Below, piece by piece: positions 18,428 to 27,189 of a stretch of 43,167 nucleotides of DNA (the first letter of the stretch is position 1; each line of letters opens with the position of its first letter). The translations under genes and the position numbers were made by a program. The notes under the pieces were generated by a model that saw only the letters and a list, made by a program, of their open reading frames with translations, was not told the origin of the DNA and searched no databases. The stretch comes from Gammaproteobacteria bacterium (GTDB lineage Bacteria; Pseudomonadota; Gammaproteobacteria; Chromatiales; Chromatiaceae), in NCBI GenBank assembly GCA_024227135.1, contig JAAELC010000516.1, positions 1-43,167 of the forward strand, in the 5' to 3' direction.

Positions 18428-18600
18428 GGAAGTTCCTGGTCGACAGTGAATTCAGGGTGGATGGTCGGATACTCCGAGGTGCCCGGACAGTGCAGTTCCC
18501 GCTGCAACAGGATGCTTTTCCCCGCCGGGGGCCGAGGGACCGGAACCCGCCCGTAAACACTATAGGGCAAGTAGAACTGCCAGGCATACCCATCTTTCAT
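18379..18600 (-). CDS. Possible small ORF overlapping the ankyrin gene start
   Basis: A 73-codon frame beginning MKDGYAWQFYLPYS, with GGAG at good distance before its ATG. It overlaps the 5' end of the ankyrin gene by 49 bp in another frame, an arrangement seen in coupled gene pairs. The product is rich in Pro and Ser with no recognised domain. It could equally be a chance frame over the promoter of the ankyrin gene. Confidence 0.3.
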   Translation of the reverse strand: MKDGYAWQFYLPYSVYGRVPVPRPPAGKSILLQRELHCPGTSEYPTIHPEFTVDQELPCTSHSLSIGPSKRVI

Positions 18601-18715
18601 CCTGTCTCCAGTTTATTGTTCGGCAAATTGGCAGTATTCTGCGGGATAACGCCATAGCCCATACCCCTGGGTTCGGGTTTATGGCAGATCGGGAATCCAA
18701 CTGACAGGTTATGAC

Positions 18716-19255
18716 ATGGTAATTCGGGAAGCACTGAATTCGGAACGGGATATTGTTTTATCGGTGGAACGTGCTGCTTTTGGTTCCAGCGAAGAGGCCA
18801 ATCTGGTGTCTGATCTGCTGGACGACGCCACGGCGCAGCCATTGCTTTCCCTTCTCGCTTTCCGGGAAGTGCGTCCGGTTGGCCACATCCTGTTCACCCG
18901 GGCGTTACTGGTCCCCGAGCCCCAGTCCCCCTTGAACCTGAGTATCCTGGCGCCCCTGGCTGTTTTGCCGGAAGACCAGAAACAAGGCATCGGCGGGCAA
19001 CTTATCGAGCAAGGCCTGGAAATGTTGCTTGATACGGGTGTCGATCTGGTCTTTGTGCTGGGATATCCCGACTACTATATCCGCCATGGGTTCAAACCGG
19101 CCGGGGTGCTAGGTTTCGATGCATCGTATCCCATTGCTCCCGGGAATGCGGATGCCTGGATGGTAAGGGCACTGCGCCCCGGTGTGGTTGGCCATTACAG
19201 GGGGCGGGTGATGTGCGCGGAGGCGCTGAACAAGCCGGAGTATTGGGTGGAGTAA
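18716..19255 (+). CDS. GNAT family N-acetyltransferase (YhbS-like)
   Basis: A 179-residue acetyltransferase of the GNAT fold. The acetyl-CoA loop is present as LAVLPEDQKQGIGGQLIEQGL (about 83-103), matching the Q/R-x-x-G-x-G/A motif. The later segment VFVLGYPDYYIRHGF is typical of the YhbS subgroup, whose members acetylate small molecules or proteins. The substrate is unknown. The gene is monocistronic, divergent from the ankyrin gene and 295 bp before the next gene. There is no strong ribosome site before this ATG. Confidence 0.85.
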   Translation: MVIREALNSERDIVLSVERAAFGSSEEANLVSDLLDDATAQPLLSLLAFREVRPVGHILFTRALLVPEPQSPLNLSILAPLAVLPEDQKQGIGGQLIEQGLEMLLDTGVDLVFVLGYPDYYIRHGFKPAGVLGFDASYPIAPGNADAWMVRALRPGVVGHYRGRVMCAEALNKPEYWVE

Positions 19256-19394
19256 GGGATGGTCCTGACACTTCACAAGACAGATTTACCGCCGGGTGGC
19301 GTTGGATCAGGGTGGAAAAAAATGCCATCGCTGTGTCTACGGTATCGAAATTAGTCATCCATAAGCGGATAATCCGGCCTCTAATGAACCGCGG

Positions 19395-19414
19395 GTAACA
19401 GTCCGGGCTGTTAC
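19395..19414. promoter_or_regulatory. Inverted repeat upstream of the aromatic cluster
   Basis: GTAACAG and CTGTTAC form a perfect seven-base inverted repeat around TCCGGG, 136 bp before the first gene of the catabolic cluster. It could be an operator for a regulator or a terminator-like hairpin for the GNAT gene. It is not followed by a T run, which favours an operator. Confidence 0.35.
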
Positions 19415-19550
19415 GCAAACAGACTCAACAACAGTTTCACGGGTAATCATGGTGGCACCAGGGTGCAACCGGGTGCTCTGGCGAGCCGTCGTCAGCCGGA
19501 TGATTGCCTGGATGCTGTGCACCAGAACGATTTCACAGGAGAGAGTATCC

Positions 19551-20513
19551 ATGACCACCGAATTTGCTTCCGTTGCCGACCTGGAGGAGAAGAAGGTCAG
19601 TTTTTCCCAGCTGTCCGAGCATTGCTGGGCATTTACCGCCGAGGGTGACCCCAATACCGGTGTTATCGTGGGTGATGACAGCGTGATGATTATCGATGCC
19701 ACTGCGACTCCTGTCATGGCCAGGGATGTGATTGCCAAGGTCCGGGAGATCACCGATAAGCCGATCAAGTATGTGGTCTTGACCCACTATCACGCCGTTC
19801 GGGTATTGGGCGCCTCGGGTTACAAGGATGAGGGGCTGGAGCAGATCATCGCCAGTCAGGATACCTATGACCTGATCCGGGAGCGCGGCCAGCAGGATAT
19901 GGATTCAGAAATCGGACGTTTTCCCCGGCTCTTTCAGGGTGTGGAGTCGGTGCCCGGGCTGACCTGGCCGACCCTGACCTTTCAGGGTGAGATGACCCTG
20001 TGGCTGGGTGAGCTGGAGCTGAAAATCAGTCAACCAGGCCGTGGACATACCAAGGGTGACACCATCGTATGGGTTCCCCGGGACAAGGTCCTCTATTCCG
20101 GTGATCTGGTGGAGTTCGGTGCCGCCTGCTATACCGGAGATGCTTATCTGGCCGATTGGCCCCGGACGCTGGACAATCTGGCGACACTGAACCCGGAAAA
20201 AGTGGTACCTGGCCGAGGCCCGGCGCTGGCGTCGCCCCAGGAGGTAAAGGACGCGTTTGCCTATACCAGGGATTTCGTTACCACCCTGTATAAGAGCGCC
20301 CGGGAAGCGGTGGCTCAGGACATGAATCTGAAGCAGACCATGGCCCATGTCCGCCTGGCAATGGATCCCCGATTCGACCAGGTCTTTATTTACGAGCACT
20401 GTCTGCCTTTCGATGTCATCCGGGCCCATGATGAGGCTTCGGGTATCCGTGACCCGCGAATCTGGACTGCCGAACGTGACCAGGAGATGTGGCACGGACT
20501 GCAGGCTGACTGA
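19551..20513 (+). CDS. Metallo-beta-lactamase-fold hydrolase with altered metal motif
   Basis: A 320-residue protein of the metallo-beta-lactamase superfamily. The usual HxHxDH motif appears as HYHAVR (His79, His81): the Asp and third His are replaced by Val and Arg. A later His in GRGHTKGDT and Asp in LYSGDLVEFG could still support one metal. This degenerate motif is, from memory, characteristic of a subfamily found beside FAD monooxygenases in aromatic degradation clusters. ATG 19551 is chosen because CAGGAGAG precedes it; the frame extends to 19449 but without a ribosome site. The FAD monooxygenase gene starts 27 bp downstream, so the two are surely co-transcribed. Its reaction is unknown. 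Confidence 0.85.
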   Translation: MTTEFASVADLEEKKVSFSQLSEHCWAFTAEGDPNTGVIVGDDSVMIIDATATPVMARDVIAKVREITDKPIKYVVLTHYHAVRVLGASGYKDEGLEQIIASQDTYDLIRERGQQDMDSEIGRFPRLFQGVESVPGLTWPTLTFQGEMTLWLGELELKISQPGRGHTKGDTIVWVPRDKVLYSGDLVEFGAACYTGDAYLADWPRTLDNLATLNPEKVVPGRGPALASPQEVKDAFAYTRDFVTTLYKSAREAVAQDMNLKQTMAHVRLAMDPRFDQVFIYEHCLPFDVIRAHDEASGIRDPRIWTAERDQEMWHGLQAD

Positions 20514-20540
20514 ACAACGGACTCCAAAGGGAGCGGAAGC

Positions 20541-22208
20541 ATGTTTTCAACCTATGAGAACCCGGTTTACGAGTACAGAAAATCCCCTGATCAGCAGGCG
20601 GAGGACAGAGCGCATCACACCCTGATCATCGCAGGTGCCGGACCCGTGGGAATGGCTGCCGCCATCGATGCGGCCCAGCGGGGAATTCAGACCCTGGTTC
20701 TCGATCAGGAGAATACCGTGAGCATCGGCTCCCGTGCTGTCTGTTACTCCAAGCGGGCGCTGGAAATCCTGGATCGTCTCGACTGTGCCGGGCCGATGAT
20801 TGAAAAGGGGGTGACCTGGAATGTGGGGAAGGTCTTTTTCCGGGATGAACTGGTGCGCTCCTTCGATCTTCTGCCCGATGAGGGTCACAAGATTCCGGCA
20901 TTTATAAACCTGCAGCAGTATTACCTGGAAGAGTACATGGTTCGCCGCATGGACGAACTGGAGAACCTGGAAGTACGCTGGAAAAACCAGGTGGTTGCCG
21001 TCACTTCGGAAACCGACCGGACACAGCTGACCGTCAACACCCCGGATGGTGATTACTCCCTTTCCTGCGACTGGCTGATCGCGGCCGACGGGGCCAACAG
21101 CCCGATACGCGAGCATCTGGGGCTGGAGAGCACGGGGCAGTGGTTTCAGGACCGTTTCCTGATCGCCGATGTGGTCATGAAGGCGGGTTTTCCACCGGAG
21201 CGCTGGTTCTCCTTTGATCCCTCTTACCACCGGGGAAAGTCTTCTTTGCTGCACCGGCAGGCAGATGATGTCTGGCGCCTCGATTTCCAGCTGGGATGGG
21301 ATGCGGATCCAGACGAGGAAAAACGGCCGGAGAATGTCATCCCCCGGGTCAAGGCCATGCTGGGTGAGGATGTGGACTTCGAACTCGAGTGGTGCAGCGT
21401 CTACACGTTTCGTTGCCGGCGCATGGAGAAGTTTCGTCATGACCGAATTCTGTTTGTGGGCGACTCGGCCCATCAGGTTTCACCCTTCGGTGCCCGTGGC
21501 GCCAATTCCGGTATCCAGGACACGGACAACCTGATCTGGAAACTGAAGCTGGTACTGGAGGGGAAGGCCCCTCAGGAACTGCTGGACAGTTATTCGGATG
21601 AACGGGTGGCCGCGGCGGATGAGAACATCATGAACTCAACCCGCTCTACGGATTTTATCACCCCGAAATCCCTGATATCCCAGACCTTTCGGGACGCGGT
21701 ACTGGAGCTGTCCCGCAGCGAGCCGTTCGCCCGGGAACTGATCAATTCGGGGCGTTTGTCTGATACCGCATATCTCACCCAGTCCAGGTTGAATACCGAA
21801 GATACTCAATCGTTCGAGGGCACGATGGTGCCCGGTGCCGTGATGTTCGATGCTCCGGTGCAGGGGGCCGAGGGTGAGCAGTGGTTGCTCGAACTGACGG
21901 GTGGAGGCTTTGTCCTGCTCTATTTCACCGATGATGCCGAGTCCCTCGACGGAACACTCGCGGGGGAGCTGGAAAGCCTCGGTTCGGCTACGGTTCCCGT
22001 GGAGACGATCGTCCTGACCGGGCGGGGAAAGACACCCGGTGGAGTGGCTACAGCACTTGATGTAAAAGGACTGGCCTTCGAACGCTACGATGCCACCCCC
22101 GGCACCACCTATCTGGTGCGGCCCGATCAGCACGTGGCAGCCCGCTGGCGTGAGTTCGATCATAGCCGGATTGCTGCCGCGCTGAATACCGCCATCGGCC
22201 ACAGCTGA
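20541..22208 (+). CDS. FAD-dependent aromatic-ring monooxygenase (PheA/TfdB family)
   Basis: A 555-residue group A flavoprotein hydroxylase. The Rossmann motif IIAGAGPVGMAAA lies near residues 29-41, the conserved CDWLIAADGANSPIRE near 175-190, and the second FAD motif FVGDSAHQVSPFGARGAN near 305-322, followed by the family's NLIWKL. A C-terminal thioredoxin-like domain (about 430-555) fits the phenol hydroxylase/MhpA group. Such enzymes hydroxylate phenolic acids using NAD(P)H and O2. Context with fumarylacetoacetase and DUF2783 suggests a 3-hydroxyphenylacetate- or 3-hydroxybenzoate-type substrate leading to homogentisate or gentisate; this is inference. A ribosome site AAGGGAG precedes ATG 20541. 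Confidence 0.88.
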   Translation: MFSTYENPVYEYRKSPDQQAEDRAHHTLIIAGAGPVGMAAAIDAAQRGIQTLVLDQENTVSIGSRAVCYSKRALEILDRLDCAGPMIEKGVTWNVGKVFFRDELVRSFDLLPDEGHKIPAFINLQQYYLEEYMVRRMDELENLEVRWKNQVVAVTSETDRTQLTVNTPDGDYSLSCDWLIAADGANSPIREHLGLESTGQWFQDRFLIADVVMKAGFPPERWFSFDPSYHRGKSSLLHRQADDVWRLDFQLGWDADPDEEKRPENVIPRVKAMLGEDVDFELEWCSVYTFRCRRMEKFRHDRILFVGDSAHQVSPFGARGANSGIQDTDNLIWKLKLVLEGKAPQELLDSYSDERVAAADENIMNSTRSTDFITPKSLISQTFRDAVLELSRSEPFARELINSGRLSDTAYLTQSRLNTEDTQSFEGTMVPGAVMFDAPVQGAEGEQWLLELTGGGFVLLYFTDDAESLDGTLAGELESLGSATVPVETIVLTGRGKTPGGVATALDVKGLAFERYDATPGTTYLVRPDQHVAARWREFDHSRIAAALNTAIGHS

Positions 22209-22244
22209 GGATCTGGGCCTGGGTGCGCTGATTGGCAGGATTTT

Positions 22245-22300
22245 ACTTGTAACTTGTAACTTGTAACTTGTAACTTGTAACTTGTAACTTGTAACTTGAA
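22245..22300. repeat. Heptanucleotide tandem array (ACTTGTA)n
   Basis: Seven perfect copies of ACTTGTA (22245-22293) followed by a variant ACTTGAA (22294-22300) and a further diverged TCTTGAA. The array fills the gap between the FAD monooxygenase stop and the DUF2783 start. Its unit of seven bases is not a multiple of three, and copy number should be unstable by slipped-strand replication. Confidence 0.95.
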
Positions 22301-22321
22301 TCTTGAACTGGTAGGTAATCC

Positions 22322-22546
22322 ATGCCACTGAATAGAAAAACCAACTTTCACGAGCCGGGAAAACGTTTCTTCCGGCCCTATCGTGCGGGTGATGATTTTT
22401 ACGAGGCATTGATCAAGACACACCAGGATCTCAGTGATGAGCAGAGTGCCAAGGTCAATGCCCGGCTGGTTTTGATTCTGGCGAACCATGTGGGTGATCT
22501 GAGCGTACTGCGGGAAGCGATGGACATTGCGCGCCGGGACCTGTAG
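22322..22546 (+). CDS. DUF2783 small protein, possible monooxygenase helper
   Basis: A 74-residue helical protein of the DUF2783 family (DDFYEALIKTHQDLSDEQSAKVNARLVLILANHVGD). From memory, the family is regularly encoded next to PheA/TfdB-type monooxygenases. The two-component 3-hydroxyphenylacetate 6-hydroxylase MhaAB of Pseudomonas pairs a large flavoprotein with a small coupling protein of about this size, and this protein may play the same role (inference). The start ATG 22322 has TAGGTAA upstream, and the heptanucleotide array lies 21 bp before it, so its leader length may vary between cells. There is no signal peptide or membrane segment. Confidence 0.82.
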   Translation: MPLNRKTNFHEPGKRFFRPYRAGDDFYEALIKTHQDLSDEQSAKVNARLVLILANHVGDLSVLREAMDIARRDL

Positions 22547-22786
22547 TTGCCGGCTGTCAATTGATAAACAGGGACTGTGGCGCCTTCTTTACAGAAACAG
22601 AGTGAGACCTGGACAAGGTTCGCTTGGTAGTTTCCGGGCAGGCGGGAGCAATGATGCATGGATGCACCGTCAGCGGAGCCGAGGCTGCGTTCCCTGCAGG
22701 ATATAAACAGTTGAATAGCGGTCCCATTGAGGTCACCACTGAGTCAGCGGTCCCTAAAGTACCTTTGGGGTACGAAGGAAAAAAAC

Positions 22787-24100
22787 ATGTATGAACTGAA
22801 CGAAACCCATGAGACCATCACCAGCTGGGTGGAGTCCGCCAATCTTCCAGACTGTGATTTTCCGATCCAGAATCTGCCATTTGGGGTATTTCGCCGACAG
22901 GGCAGTGATGAGGCGTTTCGGGGTGGGGTGGCTATTGGCGATCAGATCCTGGATCTGGCCGGTCTCCATGCCACGGGGTTGATTGCCGGGAGAGCAGGCG
23001 AGCGGCTCAGCGCCTGTCTCGGTGAAACGCTGAATCCGTTCATGGCACTGGGCCCGGAGGCCTGGTCGGAACTACGTCTGTGTCTCTCCAGAATCCTGCG
23101 GGCGGATACCCCGGACAGGGCACGACTGGCCCCGTGCCTGGTACCTCAGAATGATGCCGAGTACAGGGTGCCCGCCCGGATCGGCGATTACACCGACTTT
23201 TATACGTCCATCCATCATGCCACCAACGTTGGACGGTTGTTTCGTCCGGACAATCCGTTGATGCCAAACTATCAGTGGGTGCCGATTGGCTATCACGGGC
23301 GAAGTTCATCCATTGTCGTTTCGGGGCAGCAGATTCGCCGCCCCCAGGGGCAGACCCGGTCACCCGGTATGGAGGTGCCCGTTTTCGGACCCAGCCAGCG
23401 GGTGGATTACGAGTTGGAGCTGGGGATATTCATCGGACCGGGCAATCCACTCGGCTCATCTGTCAATCTCGCCCAGGCCGAGGATCAGGTGTTTGGTATC
23501 TGCCTGCTGAATGACTGGTCAGCCCGGGATATTCAGGCCTGGGAGTACCAGCCACTGGGGCCTTTCCTGTCGAAGAGTTTCGCTTCCAGTATCTCTCCCT
23601 GGATACTGACTGCCGAGGCGCTGCGTCCTTATCGGGTACCCTGGAGCCGACCGGAGGATCATCCCCAGCCGCTACCCTATCTGGAGTCAGCTGGTAATCG
23701 GACAGCGGGGGCATTCGATATCAATCTGGAGGTGCTGCTCCAGACCCGAAAGATGCAGGCATCGGGGGATCAGGCAGCCCGTTTGTCTCTGAGTAACTTT
23801 CGCAATGCCTACTGGACGGTGGCCCAGATGGTGACCCATCACACGGTCAACGGTTGTAATCTGCAGCCTGGGGATCTGCTGGGCAGTGGAACCCAGTCCG
23901 GCCCGGGGGAGGGGGAAGGCGGTGCACTGCTGGAACTCACCCAGGGGGGCAAAAACCCATTGGCGCTGAACAACGGGGAGACTCGGAAGTTTCTGGAAGA
24001 TGGTGATGCGATCACCCTGCGTGGCTGGTGTGAGAAGCCCGGGCATCCCCGTATCGGCTTTGGCGAGGCGGTGGGCGAACTCTTGCCGGCCCTGGATTGA
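22787..24100 (+). CDS. fahA: Fumarylacetoacetase
   Basis: Hydrolyses 4-fumarylacetoacetate to fumarate and acetoacetate, the last step of homogentisate/tyrosine breakdown. The 437 residues show the N-terminal beta-domain (FPIQNLPFGVFRRQG) and catalytic domain with DYTDFYTSIHHATNVGR (metal Asp and catalytic His), ELELGIFIGPGN, LLNDWSARDIQAWEYQPLGP, and HHTVNGCNLQPGDLLGSGT. Length and motifs match the full-length eukaryotic-type enzyme rather than the short FAH-domain hydrolases. ATG 22787 is preceded by GAAGGA. A 240-bp gap separates it from the DUF2783 gene, so it may have its own promoter. Homogentisate dioxygenase and maleylacetoacetate isomerase genes are not in the window. Confidence 0.93.
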   Translation: MYELNETHETITSWVESANLPDCDFPIQNLPFGVFRRQGSDEAFRGGVAIGDQILDLAGLHATGLIAGRAGERLSACLGETLNPFMALGPEAWSELRLCLSRILRADTPDRARLAPCLVPQNDAEYRVPARIGDYTDFYTSIHHATNVGRLFRPDNPLMPNYQWVPIGYHGRSSSIVVSGQQIRRPQGQTRSPGMEVPVFGPSQRVDYELELGIFIGPGNPLGSSVNLAQAEDQVFGICLLNDWSARDIQAWEYQPLGPFLSKSFASSISPWILTAEALRPYRVPWSRPEDHPQPLPYLESAGNRTAGAFDINLEVLLQTRKMQASGDQAARLSLSNFRNAYWTVAQMVTHHTVNGCNLQPGDLLGSGTQSGPGEGEGGALLELTQGGKNPLALNNGETRKFLEDGDAITLRGWCEKPGHPRIGFGEAVGELLPALD

Positions 24101-24157
24101 CGGCGGTTACCGATCGAGGGGGCGGGAGCCTATCACCGTCGTTCTTTGGAGGATGGA

Positions 24158-24703
24158 ATGAAAATTGACAAAATACACCACGTGGCCTACCGATGCCGGG
24201 ATGCGAAAGAGACGGTGGAGTGGTACGGCAAAAATCTCAACATGGATTTCGTGCTGGCCATCGCTGAAGACAAGGTACCCTCCACCAAGGCTCCCGACCC
24301 CTACATGCATGTTTTTCTGGATGCCGGTGAGGGCAACATACTGGCATTCTTCGAGTTGCCCACCCAGCCTGAGATGGGTAGAGACCCCAACACCCCTGAA
24401 TGGGTGCAGCATATTGCGTTCAAGGTTAAGGACCGGGATACACTGATCGCCTTCAAAGGGCAGTTGGAGGCCAACGGGGTGGAGGTGCTGGGGGTGACCG
24501 ACCATTCTATTTTCCACTCCATCTATTTCTTCGATCCCAATGGTCATCGTGTGGAACTGGCCTGCCCGGATCCCCGGGAAGCGGAAAAACTGGCGCGTCT
24601 GGACCAGGTCAAATGGGAGATGCTGGAAGAGTGGTCGAAGACCAGGAAGGCACCCAGGCATGCGGCCTGGATGCATGAGTCGGAGTTTTCGGACCAGCCA
24701 TAA
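24158..24703 (+). CDS. VOC-fold metalloprotein (glyoxalase/dioxygenase superfamily)
   Basis: A 181-residue vicinal-oxygen-chelate protein with two beta-alpha-beta-beta-beta modules. Candidate metal ligands are His in KIHHVAY (residues 6-7), His in EWVQHIAF (about 90) and Glu in GHRVELAC (about 135), consistent with a 2-His-1-Glu site. The extension after residue 140 is charged and helical. The start 24158 has TGGAGG six bases upstream. It lies 57 bp after fahA in the same direction, so an aromatic-pathway role is likely. Options include a glyoxalase-like isomerase or a small type I extradiol dioxygenase; the sequence alone does not decide. Confidence 0.82.
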   Translation: MKIDKIHHVAYRCRDAKETVEWYGKNLNMDFVLAIAEDKVPSTKAPDPYMHVFLDAGEGNILAFFELPTQPEMGRDPNTPEWVQHIAFKVKDRDTLIAFKGQLEANGVEVLGVTDHSIFHSIYFFDPNGHRVELACPDPREAEKLARLDQVKWEMLEEWSKTRKAPRHAAWMHESEFSDQP

Positions 24704-24826
24704 GCGGGACACCGGGACAGGTTGGGGATTGTTCCAGGATAAAGCCCAGCGGCTCGTTCGCAGAATGTGTTAAAATGCCCGGTTTTACCCGTGGCGAAAC
24801 GGGGTGTGGATTGTGGAGCGAGTGTC

Positions 24827-25153
24827 ATGCCTTTTTATGAATATCGTTGCGAAGACTGCGGTCACGAGTTGGAGGCCATGCAGAAAATGTCTGACGCCCC
24901 TCTGATGAACTGTCCCGAATGCGGTAAACCGGCGCTGAAAAAACTGATTTCGGCTGCCGGATTTCGTCTCAAAGGCGGTGGTTGGTACGAAACCGATTTC
25001 AAGCACGGAAAAAAGAAAAATCTGCACGAATCGGGCAGTGGTGACTCCAAGTCGACCGCTGGCAAAAGTGATTCCAAGAAAGGGGCTTCGACCGGCCAGG
25101 AGAAGAAAGAGTCCAAACCGGCCAAGGCGCCTAAATCAACTTCGGCGAATTGA
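24827..25153 (+). CDS. FmdB family zinc-ribbon protein
   Basis: A 108-residue protein with an N-terminal zinc ribbon: CEDC near residues 8-11 and CPEC near 29-32, within the FmdB signature MPFYEYRCEDCGHELE ... KKLISAAGFRLKGGGWYETD. The C-terminal half is Lys/Ser-rich and low complexity, probably disordered. FmdB-type proteins are putative regulatory or nucleic-acid-binding proteins. The start at 24827 follows GTGGAGCG; a TAAAAT at 24771-24776 may be the -10 of its promoter. It stands directly upstream of aspS, the usual gammaproteobacterial neighbourhood. Confidence 0.88.
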   Translation: MPFYEYRCEDCGHELEAMQKMSDAPLMNCPECGKPALKKLISAAGFRLKGGGWYETDFKHGKKKNLHESGSGDSKSTAGKSDSKKGASTGQEKKESKPAKAPKSTSAN

Positions 25154-25270
25154 ACTTATCCGGGAGTGGCCTTCCCCGGTGTGCCTGGGAAACGTCGTCG
25201 ATTGGTGGCCGGTCAGCGGCAAAAGTGCCACCGGGCAAATAAGGACGGCTGCTGCGGTTTTTTAGGTTGT

Positions 25271-25300
25271 CACCAAGGGCACGAGCTTGCGCCCCTGGTG
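25271..25300 (+). promoter_or_regulatory. Stem-loop in the aspS leader
   Basis: CACCA-A-GGGC (25271-25280) pairs with GCCC-C-TGGTG (25291-25300), nine pairs with one A-C mismatch around a ten-base loop, 75 bp before the aspS ATG. A six-T run lies just before it (25257-25262). It may be an attenuator-like element or simply a stable leader hairpin; no T-box motif is seen. Confidence 0.3.
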
Positions 25301-25375
25301 GTCAGAACGTAACATCTCCGGGTTTCTGCAGCCGATGCAGACCGGCTTCATCTATATCATTACGGGACAGATTTC

Positions 25376-27160
25376 ATGCGCAGCCACTATTGCGGACAGC
25401 TGAATGCTTCTCATATCGGCCAGGAGGTCGACCTTTGCGGCTGGACACATCGTCGTCGCGATCACGGCGGGGTCATTTTTATTGATCTCAGGGATCGGGA
25501 GGGGCTCATACAGGTCGTCTACGATCCTGATCTGCCGGATATATTCGCCACCGCCGAGCAGGTGCGTAACGAGTTCGTCCTGCGGGTTCGCGGTCGGGTG
25601 CGCGCTCGTCCGGAAGGCACGGTCAATACCGATCTTTCCACCGGCGAGGTGGAAGTGCTGGGGTTGAGCCTGGAGATTCTCAATCGCTCTGAGACCCCAC
25701 CCTTCCAACTCGACGAGCACGAGAATGTTTCCGAAGAGGTGCGGCTGCGCTACCGCTATGTGGATCTGCGTCGCCCCGAGATGCTGCGTAATATCCAGTT
25801 GCGCGCCCAGGTTACCCAGAGTCTGCGCCGCTACCTGGACGATCAGGGTTTTCTCGATATCGAAACCCCCATGCTGACCAAGGCGACCCCGGAGGGCGCC
25901 CGGGACTATCTGGTGCCTTCCCGTACCCATCCCGGTAAGTTTTTTGCGTTGCCCCAGTCGCCTCAGCTGTTTAAGCAGTTGCTGATGATGTCGGGAATGG
26001 ATCGTTATTACCAGGTCGTGCGCTGTTTCCGGGATGAGGATCTGCGTGCCGATCGCCAGCCCGAGTTCACCCAGCTGGATATCGAGACTTCGTTCCTGAA
26101 CGAAGACGAACTGCTGCAACTGATGGAGGAGATGATTCGGCAGACCTTCAAAGAAGTGCTCGGCGAAGAACTGACCGACCCCTTTCCCCGCATGAGCTAT
26201 GCCGAGGCGATCAAACGTTTCGGATCCGATCGGCCCGATCTTCGCTGTCCCCTGGAACTGGTGGACGTGGGGGATCTGATGCTCGAGGTGGAGTTCAAGG
26301 TGTTTTCCGGTCCGGCCAGAAGTGCCGACGGACGTGTGGCTGCTCTCAAACTGCCCGGGGGTTGCCGTCTTACCCGCCGTGAGATCGATGCCTACACCAA
26401 GTTTGTAGGGATTTATGGTGCCAAGGGCCTGGCCTATGTGAAGGTCAATGAGGTTGCCAAAGGGCGGGAAGGGCTGCAATCGCCGATTTTGAAATTTTTA
26501 CCCGATGAGGCCGTCACCGAAATAGTGTCGCGCACCGCTGCGGAAGATGGCGATCTGATTTTCTTCGGCGCCGATAAGGCCACGGTGGTCAACGAGGCAC
26601 TGGGTGCCTTGCGAGTGAAACTGGGGGAAGACCTCGATCTTATGAAGCCGGGCTGGTGGCCGGTGTGGGTGGTGGATTTTCCCATGTTCGGCTGGGATCC
26701 TCAGGGGAAGCGCTGGAACGCCTTGCATCATCCCTTCACAGCCCCCAAAGAAGACCATCTGGACCGGCTCGAGAACGATCCGGGCCAGTGCGAATCCCGG
26801 GCTTACGATATGGTTCTCAACGGTACGGAACTGGGTGGTGGCTCGATTCGTATTCACCAGGAAGCGGTTCAGGAGCAGGTGTTCCGACTGCTGGGAATCG
26901 GTGACGAGGAAGCCCAGCAGAAATTCGGTTTTCTGCTGGAGGCTCTGCGTTACGGTTGTCCCCCCCACGGGGGCATCGCCTTCGGTCTGGATCGGCTGGT
27001 TATGCTCCTCACCGGTGCTGACTCCATCCGGGACGTGATGGCTTTCCCCAAGACTCAGACCGCTGCCTGCCTGTTGACGGCCGCCCCGTCGGAGGTGAAT
27101 CAGACCCAGCTTCGGGAACTCTCGATCAGGGTGCGCAAGCCCCAGGCAGAAGAGCAATAG
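25376..27160 (+). CDS. aspS: Aspartyl-tRNA synthetase
   Basis: Class IIb aminoacyl-tRNA synthetase, 594 residues, the usual bacterial length. The N-terminal OB-fold anticodon domain (about 1-105; [23 protein letters not shown]) precedes the catalytic core. Motif 2 is [20 protein letters not shown] and motif 3 is [16 protein letters not shown], with the bacterial GAD insertion domain between them (about 290-430). Whether it is discriminating or also charges tRNA-Asn cannot be told here. The start has a modest ribosome site (ACGGGACAG). It overlaps the likely 5' end of nudB. Confidence 0.97.
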   Translation: MRSHYCGQLNASHIGQEVDLCGWTHRRRDHGGVIFIDLRDREGLIQVVYDPDLPDIFATAEQVRNEFVLRVRGRVRARPEGTVNTDLSTGEVEVLGLSLEILNRSETPPFQLDEHENVSEEVRLRYRYVDLRRPEMLRNIQLRAQVTQSLRRYLDDQGFLDIETPMLTKATPEGARDYLVPSRTHPGKFFALPQSPQLFKQLLMMSGMDRYYQVVRCFRDEDLRADRQPEFTQLDIETSFLNEDELLQLMEEMIRQTFKEVLGEELTDPFPRMSYAEAIKRFGSDRPDLRCPLELVDVGDLMLEVEFKVFSGPARSADGRVAALKLPGGCRLTRREIDAYTKFVGIYGAKGLAYVKVNEVAKGREGLQSPILKFLPDEAVTEIVSRTAAEDGDLIFFGADKATVVNEALGALRVKLGEDLDLMKPGWWPVWVVDFPMFGWDPQGKRWNALHHPFTAPKEDHLDRLENDPGQCESRAYDMVLNGTELGGGSIRIHQEAVQEQVFRLLGIGDEEAQQKFGFLLEALRYGCPPHGGIAFGLDRLVMLLTGADSIRDVMAFPKTQTAACLLTAAPSEVNQTQLRELSIRVRKPQAEEQ

Positions 27161-27189
27161 CCGGTTTCAAACGCCCCGAGTCGGTTCTG

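Noticed and set aside
22245-22300. Heptamer array as a CRISPR-like repeat.
   Set aside because: Units are seven bases with no spacers, so it is a simple tandem repeat.
22651-22792. Small frame upstream of fahA (MMHGCTVSGAEAAFPAG...).
   Set aside because: Overlaps the fahA start, no ribosome site, and matches no family I know.
25352-26479. Minus-strand frame opposite aspS (375 codons).
   Set aside because: Antisense shadow of a conserved gene with no ribosome site.
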